Notes: generated by a model from the sequence alone, not told the origin. DNA of 64,000 bases from Pseudomonadota bacterium (GCA_013112535.1 JABFGI010000001.1:432414-496413); one strand, 5' to 3'. Positions 1 through 7,966 are shown, counted from the stretch's first letter. Numbers and translations: made by a program.

Positions 1-112
1 ATGGATCATGCATATTCAATTCAGATGAACCAATCAATCGTGTTAATTGAACACCTTCACCATCCATAGTAACGGTACCTTTAATTTGTTGTTTTATTTT
101 TCTTAGTGTCAT
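1..112 (-). CDS. Pirin family protein, N-terminal 37 residues (runs off the window)
   Basis: The reverse strand from 112 reads MTLRKIKQQIKGTVTMDGEG and continues with VQLTRLIGSSELNMHDP before the window edge. The pattern of a short basic start, then DGxGVxLxRxIGxxEL and a DP motif, is the conserved opening of pirin-like bicupin proteins, which bind iron and act as redox-sensing co-regulators or quercetinases. The metal-binding histidines lie beyond the edge and cannot be checked. It is divergent from the gene at 244, and the Fur-type site at 173-192 lies between them, so both could be iron-controlled. The family call rests on 37 residues only. Confidence 0.7.
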   Translation of the reverse strand, partial: MTLRKIKQQIKGTVTMDGEGVQLTRLIGSSELNMHDP

Positions 113-152
113 TCGCGGATATTACATTATTAAATTTTATATAAGAAATTAT

Positions 153-192
153 TTGACAAGCATTAAAACATAAATGATAATCATTCTCATTA
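153..192 (+). promoter_or_regulatory. Sigma-70 promoter overlapped by a Fur box
   Basis: TTGACA at 153-158 and GATAAT at 176-181 are separated by exactly 17 bases, a near-consensus promoter pointing at the gene at 244. The stretch 173-192 reads aaATGATAATCATTcTCatt, matching the 19-base Fur consensus (GATAATGATAATCATTATC) at nearly every position and covering the -10 box. This predicts iron repression of the downstream gene and possibly of the divergent pirin gene. Confidence 0.8.
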
Positions 193-243
193 GCTTAAAT
201 AGTGATTTGTATAATACATTTAAAAATAATAAGTTAGAAGATA

Positions 244-816
244 ATGGTAAGAAAAATTATAGCTCTGGATAAAGCCTTTTTAGTGGAATGGACACCAAAT
301 GAAGTCTGTGATTTATTAAGAAGTAAATCTATTACTGCCGATAATCTTGTTCAATCAAACAAGTTAACGACTAATAAATTAATCAGAGATTTTTTCTTAT
401 TAGCCTGTCGAGCATCACTTAGTTCATCTCAAAACGATCACAAAAAAGCAGACATATTAAGTAACTACGCAAAAGCCATTAAACAAATCAGTAATGATTA
501 TGAAAATTTATTCGGGAGTATAAAAATGACAGAAGTTGTAACTGAATCAGAAACTAAAAATGAAGTAATGGAAGATTCTGTAATTAATAATATTGACCGA
601 ATGCAAGCCCGTTTATTTTATTTAACAACTCAATTTAGTGTGCATCCCTGTACTCATCTGGCAGGACATATTGTCGAATTACTAACAAGCTTATGTAAGC
701 ATCCTCATATCGAATTATTGCCAGCTCAGCGATATATCTACAGTCAGTCGCTTAACTACTGGCGTTCGCGCTTGATTAATAGCCCAAAACAGGAAAACAG
801 GCAGATATTGCATTAA
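244..816 (+). CDS. Unknown 190-residue protein behind a Fur-type promoter
   Basis: I do not recognise the family. It is a soluble, mostly helical-looking protein with no signal peptide or membrane segment. The N-terminal third has two Cys (CDLL, ACRAS). A charged linker around residues 95-115 leads to a C-terminal helical part with clustered His and Cys (HPCTHLAGH, then LCKHPHIE), which could bind metal. The start follows a consensus promoter and Fur box, so expression under iron limitation is the best clue to its role. It stands alone, followed by about 180 non-coding bases. Confidence 0.75.
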   Translation: MVRKIIALDKAFLVEWTPNEVCDLLRSKSITADNLVQSNKLTTNKLIRDFFLLACRASLSSSQNDHKKADILSNYAKAIKQISNDYENLFGSIKMTEVVTESETKNEVMEDSVINNIDRMQARLFYLTTQFSVHPCTHLAGHIVELLTSLCKHPHIELLPAQRYIYSQSLNYWRSRLINSPKQENRQILH

Positions 817-999
817 TAGCGTACTTAAGCGGTGTTTGATAAAAAGTATTTACCAGGTTGTGGAAAAACCAGTATTAAAATAGAAGAAATATCAGGTGTT
901 TAGCACGTAGGTTCTTTCTAATTGAATTTGGAGTATTATTATTTTTTTAAAAAATAATAATACAAAACAATACCAGAGAAAAGAGAGAGGCTAGTTCTT
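817..999. other. Intergenic region with an AT-only palindrome
   Basis: The stretch 933-963 is a near-perfect inverted repeat made only of A and T apart from its terminal G and C (GTATTATTA, a T run, an A run, TAATAATAC). It sits 37 bases upstream of the molybdoenzyme start. A purine-rich ribosome-binding site (AGAGAGAGG) lies around 981-990. No FNR- or NarL-like box is evident. Confidence 0.5.
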
Positions 1000-3117
1000 A
1001 TGAGTGCGAATCCGAAAGTAGAGACCGCATTTGGCGGTTGTCCCCACGATTGTCCCGATACCTGCGCGATGGTCTTCGATATCGAAGACGGCAAAGTAAT
1101 AGGCGTAAGAGGTAATAAAGACCACCCCATGACACGCGGTGGTCTGTGCGTCAAACTCAAGGATTACGAAAAACGCCATTATCACCCCGATCGAATTCTG
1201 CATCCGATGAAACGCGTCGGCCCGAAAGGCAGCAAGCAATTCGAACAAATTAGCTGGGACGAAGCCATTGGTACCATTACCGATAAATGGAAAGCCCTGA
1301 TAGAAGAATACGGTCCACAATCAATCCTGCCTGTTAGCTACCTTGGCCATCAAGGTTTAGTGCATGGTTTAAACGGCGGCGATGCCTTCTTTAATAAAAT
1401 GGGTGCGACAGTATGTGAACGTACTTATTGTGGTGAAGGTTCCTGTACCGCATGGTTATTAACCGTGGGTCCAACCGCCGGTGTCGATGTCGAAAGTTAT
1501 ATTCATTCAAAATATATTGTTATCTGGGCGTGTAACAGTGTCAGTACCAATCTGCATCACTGGGCGATTGTAAAAGAAGCTCAACAAAAAGGGGCAAAGG
1601 TTGTTGTCATAGATGCGTATAAATCGCGTACAGCAAAACAGGCGGATTGGCACATTGCGCCAAAACCGGCTACCGATGGCGCATTAGCCATGGCGGTCAT
1701 CAACAGCATTATCGAACAAGGTCTGGTCGATCAGGATTATGTTGATAACTACACCGAAGGTTTCGATGATCTAAAAGAACATTCAAAGAAACATACACCG
1801 GAATGGGCAGAAGAAATTACCGGCGTTCCTGCAACCGATATTCGCAAACTGGCAAAAGAACTGGCAACCGAACAACCCGCAGCGATACGTATGGGTGTCG
1901 GTCTGGAACGTCATTACGGCGGTGGTCAAACCATTCGTGCAGTAACCAGTATTCCGGCATTAACCGGCGCATGGCGTCATGTCGGTGGTGGAATCACGCA
2001 ATTCCCGGTTTGGGAACATCCCTACAAGTTTGATGTGATTTGTCGTCCGGACTGGATCCCGGAAGACACACAAGTCGTGAGTATTCTACAACTGGGTCGT
2101 GCGTTATTAGGCGAGCAAAACCTGAAGACGCCAATCAAATCCGTCATGACCTGGAATACTAATCCAGTCACGCAATCACCGGAATCGGATAAAGTTGTGG
2201 CAGGCCTGGAACAGGAAGACGTTTTCCATGTTGCAGCGGATCATTTTATTACCGATACCGCATCCTATGCCGACATCGTCTTGCCCGCATCCATGGGCGC
2301 AGAAATGGAAGACATCATTCTTTCATGGGGACATTTATACCTGACCTACAATGCCAAAAGCGTGGAATCCCCCGGAGAATGTTTACCGAATAATGAAATC
2401 TTCCGTCGTCTGGCTGCAAAAATGGGCTACGACGAGGACCGTTTGAAATGGTCGGATTCAGAATGTCTGGAAAACTTTGTTGATTGGGATTCACCTGCCT
2501 GCGACGGCATTGATCTGGAATACCTGCGTAACAACGGTTTTGCCCGTTTAACGGTAGGAACGAAAGATGATCGTTGTCCGCATAAAGAAGGCAACTTCCC
2601 GACACCGAATGGTAAATGTAACTTTAAAGTAGAAGGCGCAAAGAACTTTGTTGCACCACCGTTCAGACAAATGTACGAAGGCTTTCAACCGGGCGAAGAT
2701 ATCGCGCCGTTACCTGATTACATGGGCGCGAATGAACGACCCGAAACCAATCCGGAACTGGCAAAGAAATACCCATTAAATATCATTACGCCAAAGAGCC
2801 ATGCATTTTTAAATTCATGTTATGCCAACATGAAACAAAAAGCGCAGGGCGAACAATTCGTCATCATTAATCCAGCCGATGCAGAGTCACGCAATATTAA
2901 TAATGGCGATACGGTAAGAGTGTTTAATGATCGCGGTGCGTTTCAAGGTGTCGCGAAAGTGTCTGACGATGTTAACCCGGGTGTCTGTGTTGCAACGCTC
3001 GGTTACTGGCGACAGTTGAACAACGGCACAGTCAATATCACCAGTTCCGCCGAGTTTGGAGACATGGGTCATTCACCCACAGTCTCCGATAACCTGGTGC
3101 AGGTGGAAGCTGCCTAG
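1000..3117 (+). CDS. Molybdopterin-dependent oxidoreductase, DMSO-reductase superfamily (BisC-like)
   Basis: This 705-residue protein has an N-terminal [4Fe-4S] motif with Cys at 14, 18, 22 and 50 (CPHDCPDTC, then GGLCVK), followed by the Mo-bis-MGD catalytic domains and a C-terminal dinucleotide-binding domain (around 590-700, with TPKSHAFLNS and GDTVRVFNDRG). There is no Tat or Sec signal, so it should be cytoplasmic. The likely Mo-ligand region is ERTYCGEGSC near residue 140, with Cys the probable ligand. Length fits the roughly 700-residue soluble group. No partner subunit is adjacent, so electron acceptor and substrate are unknown. It is monocistronic, with a terminator just behind it. 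Its synonymous choices are visibly richer in G and C than those of the accessory genes that follow. Confidence 0.9.
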   Translation: MSANPKVETAFGGCPHDCPDTCAMVFDIEDGKVIGVRGNKDHPMTRGGLCVKLKDYEKRHYHPDRILHPMKRVGPKGSKQFEQISWDEAIGTITDKWKALIEEYGPQSILPVSYLGHQGLVHGLNGGDAFFNKMGATVCERTYCGEGSCTAWLLTVGPTAGVDVESYIHSKYIVIWACNSVSTNLHHWAIVKEAQQKGAKVVVIDAYKSRTAKQADWHIAPKPATDGALAMAVINSIIEQGLVDQDYVDNYTEGFDDLKEHSKKHTPEWAEEITGVPATDIRKLAKELATEQPAAIRMGVGLERHYGGGQTIRAVTSIPALTGAWRHVGGGITQFPVWEHPYKFDVICRPDWIPEDTQVVSILQLGRALLGEQNLKTPIKSVMTWNTNPVTQSPESDKVVAGLEQEDVFHVAADHFITDTASYADIVLPASMGAEMEDIILSWGHLYLTYNAKSVESPGECLPNNEIFRRLAAKMGYDEDRLKWSDSECLENFVDWDSPACDGIDLEYLRNNGFARLTVGTKDDRCPHKEGNFPTPNGKCNFKVEGAKNFVAPPFRQMYEGFQPGEDIAPLPDYMGANERPETNPELAKKYPLNIITPKSHAFLNSCYANMKQKAQGEQFVIINPADAESRNINNGDTVRVFNDRGAFQGVAKVSDDVNPGVCVATLGYWRQLNNGTVNITSSAEFGDMGHSPTVSDNLVQVEAA

Positions 3118-3164
3118 TAAGAACTAAACGAAGTAGACATCAGGGATGAATGATGAAAATAAAA

Positions 3165-3199
3165 GCCGCAGTGATTGAAAAGTTACTGCGGTTTTTTTT
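3165..3199 (+). terminator. Rho-independent terminator of the molybdoenzyme gene
   Basis: Stem CCGCAGT (3166-3172) pairs with ACTGCGG (3185-3191) and is followed by eight T (3192-3199). It marks the end of the molybdoenzyme transcript and the left edge of the accessory region. Confidence 0.9.
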
Positions 3200-3253
3200 G
3201 TGCTTCTGAATATCTATATAGATTGATCCTTAAAGGAAAATTAGGAGCAGGAA

Positions 3254-4993
3254 ATGCATTACATTTCAAAAGTCATCTTAAAAAATTACAAATCAATCAT
3301 CGAAGAAGAATTTCTACTTTCTCCGTATACATCATTAGTAGGTTATAACAATGCCGGCAAATCAAATATTCTCGATGGAATAAAGTGGCTTGTTAGTAAA
3401 AGTAGTCTTGATAAAAGTTGCTTTAATAATGCTGAACAAGAAATTGAAATCATCGGTGATATTGAAGGGGTAAATGAAGAACTTCTTGAGCAATTAACTG
3501 ACAACCATAGAAACTCTATTGCACCATATATTTTTGAGCAAAAACTTAGGATTCGTCGGATACAAAGTGAACCATCACTGAGCGTTAGAAATTTAAATAT
3601 TCAGGTATGGAATGAGGATAATCAAGATTGGTCAAATAATCCTGCAGGTATTGAAAATGCTATAAAACAACTCTTCCCAGAACCAATAGAAATTGGTGCA
3701 ATGGAAGATTCTGCTGAAGATGTTTCTAAATTTAAATCTAGTACTACAATAGGTAAACTTATTGCTGAAGTAATGTCTCCTATTGAAGTAAATCATTCAG
3801 AAGCAATTACAACTGCCTTAAATGGACTTAAAGAAAGATTCGATGCTGATGGACAAGATCGTGCAGAAGAATTGAATCAGTTTGATCAGGATGCCACCGC
3901 TAAGCTTCAGGAACTATTTCCAGGCATTGAAATTAAAATGCATATTCCTACCCCAGAACTAAAAGAAGTATTTAAAAGCGGAACAATAAAAGTATATGAA
4001 AATGAACAAAGAAGAGACTTGTCTGCTTTTGGCCATGGAACACAACGATCTATTCAAATGGCATTGATTCGACACTTAGCCGAAGTACAACAAAATCAAC
4101 AGAATAGAGTAAGCAATACTTTATTACTTATTGATGAGCCTGAACTATATTTGCATCCACAAGCAGTAGAACAAGTACGTTCAGCATTGAAAGCTTTATC
4201 TATAATTGGATATCAAGTTATTTTCAGTACACATTCTCCACAAATGATTCCGTCTGAAGATATAAAATATACTTTACTAATAAGGAAACATTTAGAGCGA
4301 GGCACTTATGCTAGAAAACGTCTTAAGGATGCAATAGACGAAGTTATTGAAAATGCTTTAACACAGTTTGAATTGTTGTTTTCACTTGAAAATGCCAATG
4401 CTATTTTATTTTCAGAAAAAGTAATACTTACTGAAGGAAAGACAGAAAAGAAATTAATCCCACATCTTTTTTCGCACCATCATTCCAAAACACTTGGGCA
4501 AGAAAAATTGGCACTTGTTGGACAAGGCGGTGTAGATAACACATCAAAAGCAATAAGCGTACTTGAAGTAATGGATTTGCCATGCAAAGCTATAGTCGAT
4601 CTTGATTTTGCTTTTAAAGGTGCAGTTACAAACGGTTTAATTGATGCGGAGGATCAGAATCTGAATAGCTGTAAAGATAAGTTTTTAGAAAATGATGAAA
4701 TTGAATTATCAGATGATGGATTGCCTAAAAATGGTGGCGGGTTAACTCCATCACAGGCTTATAAATGGTTAGCTGAACAAAATGATATGCAACAGGCAAT
4801 ACAAGCATTACATCTAATATTGAGGAAAAATAATATTTGGTTGTGGAAAAAAGGTGATATCGAAGTACATTTAGGGCTTAAATCAAAAACTGAACGTGTA
4901 TGGGCGACATATAAACAACGTTTAATTGATGAAAATTTTGAACAAGTTGTTACTGATCCAGAAGTTGTTGAAATGCTCAACTGGATTTCCTAA
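3254..4993 (+). CDS. OLD-family ATP-dependent endonuclease (AAA ATPase + TOPRIM)
   Basis: The 579-residue protein opens with an SMC/RecF-like ABC ATPase: Walker A GYNNAGKSN at 30-38 (Lys36), a Q-loop/signature region near 255-270 (FGHGTQRS), Walker B LLLIDEPELYLHP near 295 and the H-loop FSTHSPQMIP near 325. After about residue 390 comes a TOPRIM nuclease domain with the acidic Glu in VILTEGKTEKK and the DLDF pair near 450. This is the class 1 OLD layout, known from P2 Old and related anti-phage nucleases. No UvrD-like partner (as in Gabija) is present. The neighbour 105 bases downstream is a proteasome-fold protein. A ribosome-binding site (TTAGGAGC) precedes the start. Confidence 0.9.
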   Translation: MHYISKVILKNYKSIIEEEFLLSPYTSLVGYNNAGKSNILDGIKWLVSKSSLDKSCFNNAEQEIEIIGDIEGVNEELLEQLTDNHRNSIAPYIFEQKLRIRRIQSEPSLSVRNLNIQVWNEDNQDWSNNPAGIENAIKQLFPEPIEIGAMEDSAEDVSKFKSSTTIGKLIAEVMSPIEVNHSEAITTALNGLKERFDADGQDRAEELNQFDQDATAKLQELFPGIEIKMHIPTPELKEVFKSGTIKVYENEQRRDLSAFGHGTQRSIQMALIRHLAEVQQNQQNRVSNTLLLIDEPELYLHPQAVEQVRSALKALSIIGYQVIFSTHSPQMIPSEDIKYTLLIRKHLERGTYARKRLKDAIDEVIENALTQFELLFSLENANAILFSEKVILTEGKTEKKLIPHLFSHHHSKTLGQEKLALVGQGGVDNTSKAISVLEVMDLPCKAIVDLDFAFKGAVTNGLIDAEDQNLNSCKDKFLENDEIELSDDGLPKNGGGLTPSQAYKWLAEQNDMQQAIQALHLILRKNNIWLWKKGDIEVHLGLKSKTERVWATYKQRLIDENFEQVVTDPEVVEMLNWIS

Positions 4994-5098
4994 TAGCAAA
5001 AATTTATTTAGAGGGGATGACTCATTTAAATTCGTGATGGCTAATTTTTTATCTTTCCCATAGATTGTAACTTATCTCATAAAAATTAATTTGATTAC

Positions 5099-5905
5099 AT
5101 GACTTTTTGTTTTGCTTGGAAAAATGATAAAGCAGTTTTTCTAGTAGCTGATTCAGCAGTAACTGTTTTTTCGGAACAATCATCCGTAAATGAACAATGC
5201 TCGTCTTTTGGAGAACCTGTAGTCTCAAACAAAAATATTTCTATTTATGATGGCGCTTTAAAAATACTCAAGATTTATGCTAATTGTGCTGTCGCTATAG
5301 CTGGAGATTCAGACTCTGCATACAATATTTATGATTTCTTGTATGAAAATTATGAAGAAGGAATTAATTTAAATGCATTAATTAGTTTAATGGCAAAAAG
5401 TAATTTGCCATTAGAAAAAGGTAAATCTGTGTCATTAATAATAGCAAGGTTAGAGAACAATAAGCCTGAACTCATTTTGTGGGAATCAGAGAAATCTGAA
5501 ACTATATATTCTAACCAGAATTATTTTCATATAGGAAAAACCATTTATGATTTTACTGGCTTTGCTAAAACATCTGTTGATATGTTTAGAAAGCCAATAA
5601 AAGGAGTGATTTTTGATAATAGTAGAATTCTTAACTCTGTAATTGCAATTTATCAAGCTTTGGTGATTTTTTGTCAAACTATGCAAGAAGGTGTGGGAGG
5701 GCTGATAAATGGTTTAATGATTGATTCAGAAGGTGTTAAATGGAATTCTGATACTGAATATATGTTATATGAACATGGTATGAAAAATAACAACTGGATT
5801 ACAGTTGGTGAAAGAGATGAGGGAATATGTTTGTTTTCAAATATTACAAAGAAAAAGTTTACTATATTTAATTCGACTACTGCGGGGTCAGGTCTTGAAT
5901 CTTGA
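5099..5905 (+). CDS. Proteasome-beta-like Ntn-hydrolase protein next to the OLD nuclease
   Basis: The 268-residue protein begins MTFCFAW, then LVADSAVT near 15-22, DGALKILKI near 51-59 and AVAIAGDSDSA near 63-73. This is the order seen in proteasome beta/HslV-type Ntn hydrolases: nucleophile Thr2, Asp18, Lys55 and the glycine loop, with an insertion between Asp and Lys. Self-processing or simple Met removal would expose the Thr. The C-terminus is odd: its last residues AGSGLES are encoded by a dispersed repeat (5880-5935), so the original end was replaced. No ribosome-binding site is obvious upstream. A peptidase or amidase role is inferred from the fold; the substrate is unknown. Confidence 0.65.
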   Translation: MTFCFAWKNDKAVFLVADSAVTVFSEQSSVNEQCSSFGEPVVSNKNISIYDGALKILKIYANCAVAIAGDSDSAYNIYDFLYENYEEGINLNALISLMAKSNLPLEKGKSVSLIIARLENNKPELILWESEKSETIYSNQNYFHIGKTIYDFTGFAKTSVDMFRKPIKGVIFDNSRILNSVIAIYQALVIFCQTMQEGVGGLINGLMIDSEGVKWNSDTEYMLYEHGMKNNNWITVGERDEGICLFSNITKKKFTIFNSTTAGSGLES

Positions 5906-5935
5906 ATAAGTAATTTAAATCAGTGTCGATTGATC
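5880..5935 (+). repeat. Dispersed repeat, copy 1 (TGCGGGGTCAGG unit)
   Basis: About 55 bases beginning TGCGGGGTCAGGTCTTGAAT and ending in TGTCGATTGA recur with few changes at 6371-6428 and partially at 6493 and 8678. This copy supplies the stop codon and last residues of the Ntn-like gene. The second half (ATCRGTGTCGATTGA) resembles the leader of the 161-residue gene family at 11376. Confidence 0.8.
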
Positions 5936-5981
5936 TTAATTGTAATAGCTAAATTAATTCAAAAGAAAGGATTAAAGAACT

Positions 5982-6203
5982 ATGTCTGAAACTGAAAGTA
6001 TTGAAGGGTTGATAGCAATCGTAGGGGTAGCAGGATTTGCTTTCTTCGGCCTTCTAGTAATTCTTTGGATAGTCCTTCCGTTTTTAATAATGGGAACAAA
6101 TAAGCGACTCGATCGTATTATCCAATTATTGAAAGACAATGCCAATGAGCAAAAAGAGACGAGCAAACATTACGAAAAGTTGATATCAGATATTGATAAA
6201 TAA
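5982..6203 (+). CDS. Small single-pass membrane protein with C-terminal coiled coil
   Basis: This 73-residue protein has one strong transmembrane segment (about 10-35, AIVGVAGFAFFGLLVILWIV) followed by a charged helix (about 40-73) with heptad-like spacing. A ribosome-binding site (GAAAGGA) lies about 12 bases before the start. It follows the OLD and Ntn-like genes on the same strand, so it may be a third component or membrane anchor of that module, but the repeat at 5880-5935 separates it and co-transcription is not assured. No named family is recognised. Confidence 0.6.
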   Translation: MSETESIEGLIAIVGVAGFAFFGLLVILWIVLPFLIMGTNKRLDRIIQLLKDNANEQKETSKHYEKLISDIDK

Positions 6204-6264
6204 AAATATTTGACGTCATTTGTTTTGCATAAAATAAACAATTGCATACTAAGAACATTAGTCT

Positions 6265-6396
6265 ATGGATGAAATAATCCCAACAAATCCAGATATTAAA
6301 TCTGACAAGGAATTACTAGAGGATTTGATAATGGATAGTGAACTAGATAGATTAGAATCGCTAACTTCCGCTGCGGGGTCAGGTCTTGAATCTTGA
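6265..6396 (+). pseudogene. 43-codon ORF truncated by repeat insertion
   Basis: The frame reads MDEIIPTNPDIKSDKELLED and ends SAAGSGLES, with the last seven codons supplied by the repeat copy at 6371. The native part is an acidic helical start of an unidentified protein. Its tail is identical to that of the Ntn-like gene at 5099, which shows both were cut by the same element. Probably non-functional. Confidence 0.45.
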
Positions 6397-6428
6397 ATAA
6401 GTAGTTTATATCGGTGTCGATTGACTCG
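6371..6428 (+). repeat. Dispersed repeat, copy 2
   Basis: This is a direct repeat of 5880-5935, about 490 bases away, again starting TGCGGGGTCAGG and including the in-frame TGA that closes the upstream ORF. It is followed by a leader and start remnant of the 161-residue gene family (6429-6492), and a shorter third copy begins at 6493. Confidence 0.8.
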
Positions 6429-6533
6429 ATATAATAAATATACAATAAGTACATGGATTCTGAACATCAAAACCAAATATCAACACAAGAGTTGCGGGGT
6501 CAGGCCTTACATTTGACAATAATGAGTCATTAA
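6429..6533 (+). pseudogene. 5' remnant of the 161-residue gene family
   Basis: ATATACAATAAG then ATG at 6453 reads MDSEHQNQIST. It matches the leader and start at 11376 (MESDHHQAVSK, preceded by ATATACAATAAG). Homology stops at 6492, where a further TGCGGGGTCAGG repeat begins, and the frame then closes at 6533. Only the first dozen codons survive. Confidence 0.55.
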
Positions 6534-6534
6534 A

Positions 6535-6657
6535 ATGAGCGGAAACTGGACAAAATTAGAGTGCGAAATAATAGTTGATGTCTATTTTCAGGTGCTGCTT
6601 AAAGAGCTCTGTAATGAAAAATTTAATAAAGTTGAGTTTAATAAGTGGGCCAGATGA
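6535..6657 (+). pseudogene. Truncated N-terminal domain related to the endonuclease at 6749
   Basis: The 40-codon frame starts MSGNWTKLECEIIVDVYFQV. The order W-(T/S)-x-x-E-x-x-x-x-V-x-x-Y-F, followed by a K-x-N/E-K stretch, also opens the next gene (IWSELEIQNVVKAYFSLL). The frame stops after NKWAR. It is probably the stump of a second protein carrying the same DNA-binding-like N-terminal domain, the rest of which has been deleted. Confidence 0.5.
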
Positions 6658-6748
6658 CAAGTGAGGTTAGATGAGACTTTTCCTAAACTGGCCACAGTCT
6701 TAAATATTTGAATAATAGAATTAGCATTTGCTTGGGTGAATTTAAACC

Positions 6749-7750
6749 TTGAAACAAAGAAATAAAATATGGTCAGAATTAGAAATTCAAAATGTAGTAA
6801 AAGCTTATTTCAGTTTGCTTGATGCCCAACGAAGATTAGAAAAGGTTAATAAGTCTGCAATTTACCGAGAGCTTTCAGAAATTCATCCAGCTCGTAGTCC
6901 TAAATCGTTTGAGTTTAAATTTCAAAATATTAGTGCAATACTTTATGAGGAAAAATTGCCTTATGCGGATGGTTTGCGACCAATGGGGCATTATCAATCT
7001 GCATTAAAAACATACGTATTGGATTACTTAAAATCCACAGGCCGAAAAGGCCAAACACCAGTCGAAATACTAATCGAGAAACTTAAAAGATTACGACATC
7101 GAAATTATTTGCCGATACGGGGTGCAGGTTCTGGTCGGTATGGTCTTACCTTAGAATATTATTTAAGTATCCCTCAGAATAGTTCTAAGGCCGCTGACTT
7201 TATGGGTATTGAGCTTAAAACAAAACACGATAAGAGTTTGCAAACTTTATTCTCACGAGTTCCATCACGCTATTTAGCATGTAAAGATAAAAAACAATTG
7301 TTAGACAAGTTTGGTTATTTAGATGAGAAGCGAAAACGTAAGGCGTTATATACCTCTTTTAATAATACTCCAGATTCACTTGGTTTTTATTTGTCAGTAG
7401 CGAAAAACGATGTGGTGGTCAACAAAAGGCAAATTGAAATTCTTGAATACGATGGTAGTACTCTAGAAGATGCATTACTTTCAAAACACAATGAATCTGC
7501 CTATGTGTCAGTTTCATCTATGCGATCAAAAAACGGTAATCATTATTGCCGCTTTGACAAATTATTATATTGTAAGACACCTTCATTACTTCGTTTTCTA
7601 AATATGGCTGAGGACGGTAATGTTTATCTTGATTTTACTCTGTCTGAAAAAGCAGGACGAGTGAAAGACCATGGTTTTTTATGGAGAGTTCCTCAAGATT
7701 CTATTGAGAAACTATATCTAAGCACAAGGTTGATAGATCTTACCGATTAG
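6749..7750 (+). CDS. MvaI/BcnI-like restriction endonuclease family protein
   Basis: In this 333-residue protein the N-terminal 70 residues form a helical domain often found in front of HNH or restriction nuclease domains (WSELEIQNVVKAYFSL, HPARSPKSFEFKFQNISA). From about residue 125 the MvaI/BcnI signature appears: GAGSGRYGLTLEYYL, then ADFMGIELKTK, whose Asp, Glu and Lys fit the PD-(D/E)xK active site, then LFSRVPSRYL. No methyltransferase is adjacent, so it is either an orphan, a modification-dependent nuclease, or the remainder of a system. The frame opens with TTG; an upstream GTG is out of frame, so TTG is the only available start for the whole domain. Confidence 0.75.
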   Translation: MKQRNKIWSELEIQNVVKAYFSLLDAQRRLEKVNKSAIYRELSEIHPARSPKSFEFKFQNISAILYEEKLPYADGLRPMGHYQSALKTYVLDYLKSTGRKGQTPVEILIEKLKRLRHRNYLPIRGAGSGRYGLTLEYYLSIPQNSSKAADFMGIELKTKHDKSLQTLFSRVPSRYLACKDKKQLLDKFGYLDEKRKRKALYTSFNNTPDSLGFYLSVAKNDVVVNKRQIEILEYDGSTLEDALLSKHNESAYVSVSSMRSKNGNHYCRFDKLLYCKTPSLLRFLNMAEDGNVYLDFTLSEKAGRVKDHGFLWRVPQDSIEKLYLSTRLIDLTD

Positions 7751-7780
7751 CATATGACATTAGAGCCAGAGGAATAAGGA

Positions 7781-7966
7781 ATGGAATTAAAAATCGATGA
7801 TCTAGATTGTTATATTTTAAACGATCAACCTACTACTTGCGGTAAATGCGGGGCTAGAACTAACTTCGAAGAAGTTAGTGAAGAATTGCAAAAGCATGAA
7901 TGTTTGAATCCAGGTTGTGGTTATATATTTATCTCTGTAGAGGATAAATTATTAGTTAGTAATTGA
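7781..7966 (+). CDS. Small zinc-ribbon-like protein
   Basis: The 61-residue frame contains TTCGKCGARTNF and HECLNPGCGY, two Cys pairs about 20 residues apart that suit a single zinc ribbon. A good ribosome-binding site (AGGAATAAGGA) precedes it and it lies 30 bases behind the endonuclease gene, so the two are probably co-transcribed. Its role is unknown; a DNA-binding accessory factor for the nuclease is one possibility. Confidence 0.6.
   Translation: MELKIDDLDCYILNDQPTTCGKCGARTNFEEVSEELQKHECLNPGCGYIFISVEDKLLVSN

Noticed and set aside
991-1320. 109-residue minus-strand ORF over the molybdoenzyme start
   Set aside because: It lies wholly opposite a strongly supported gene and reads as a shadow with no domain or ribosome-binding site.
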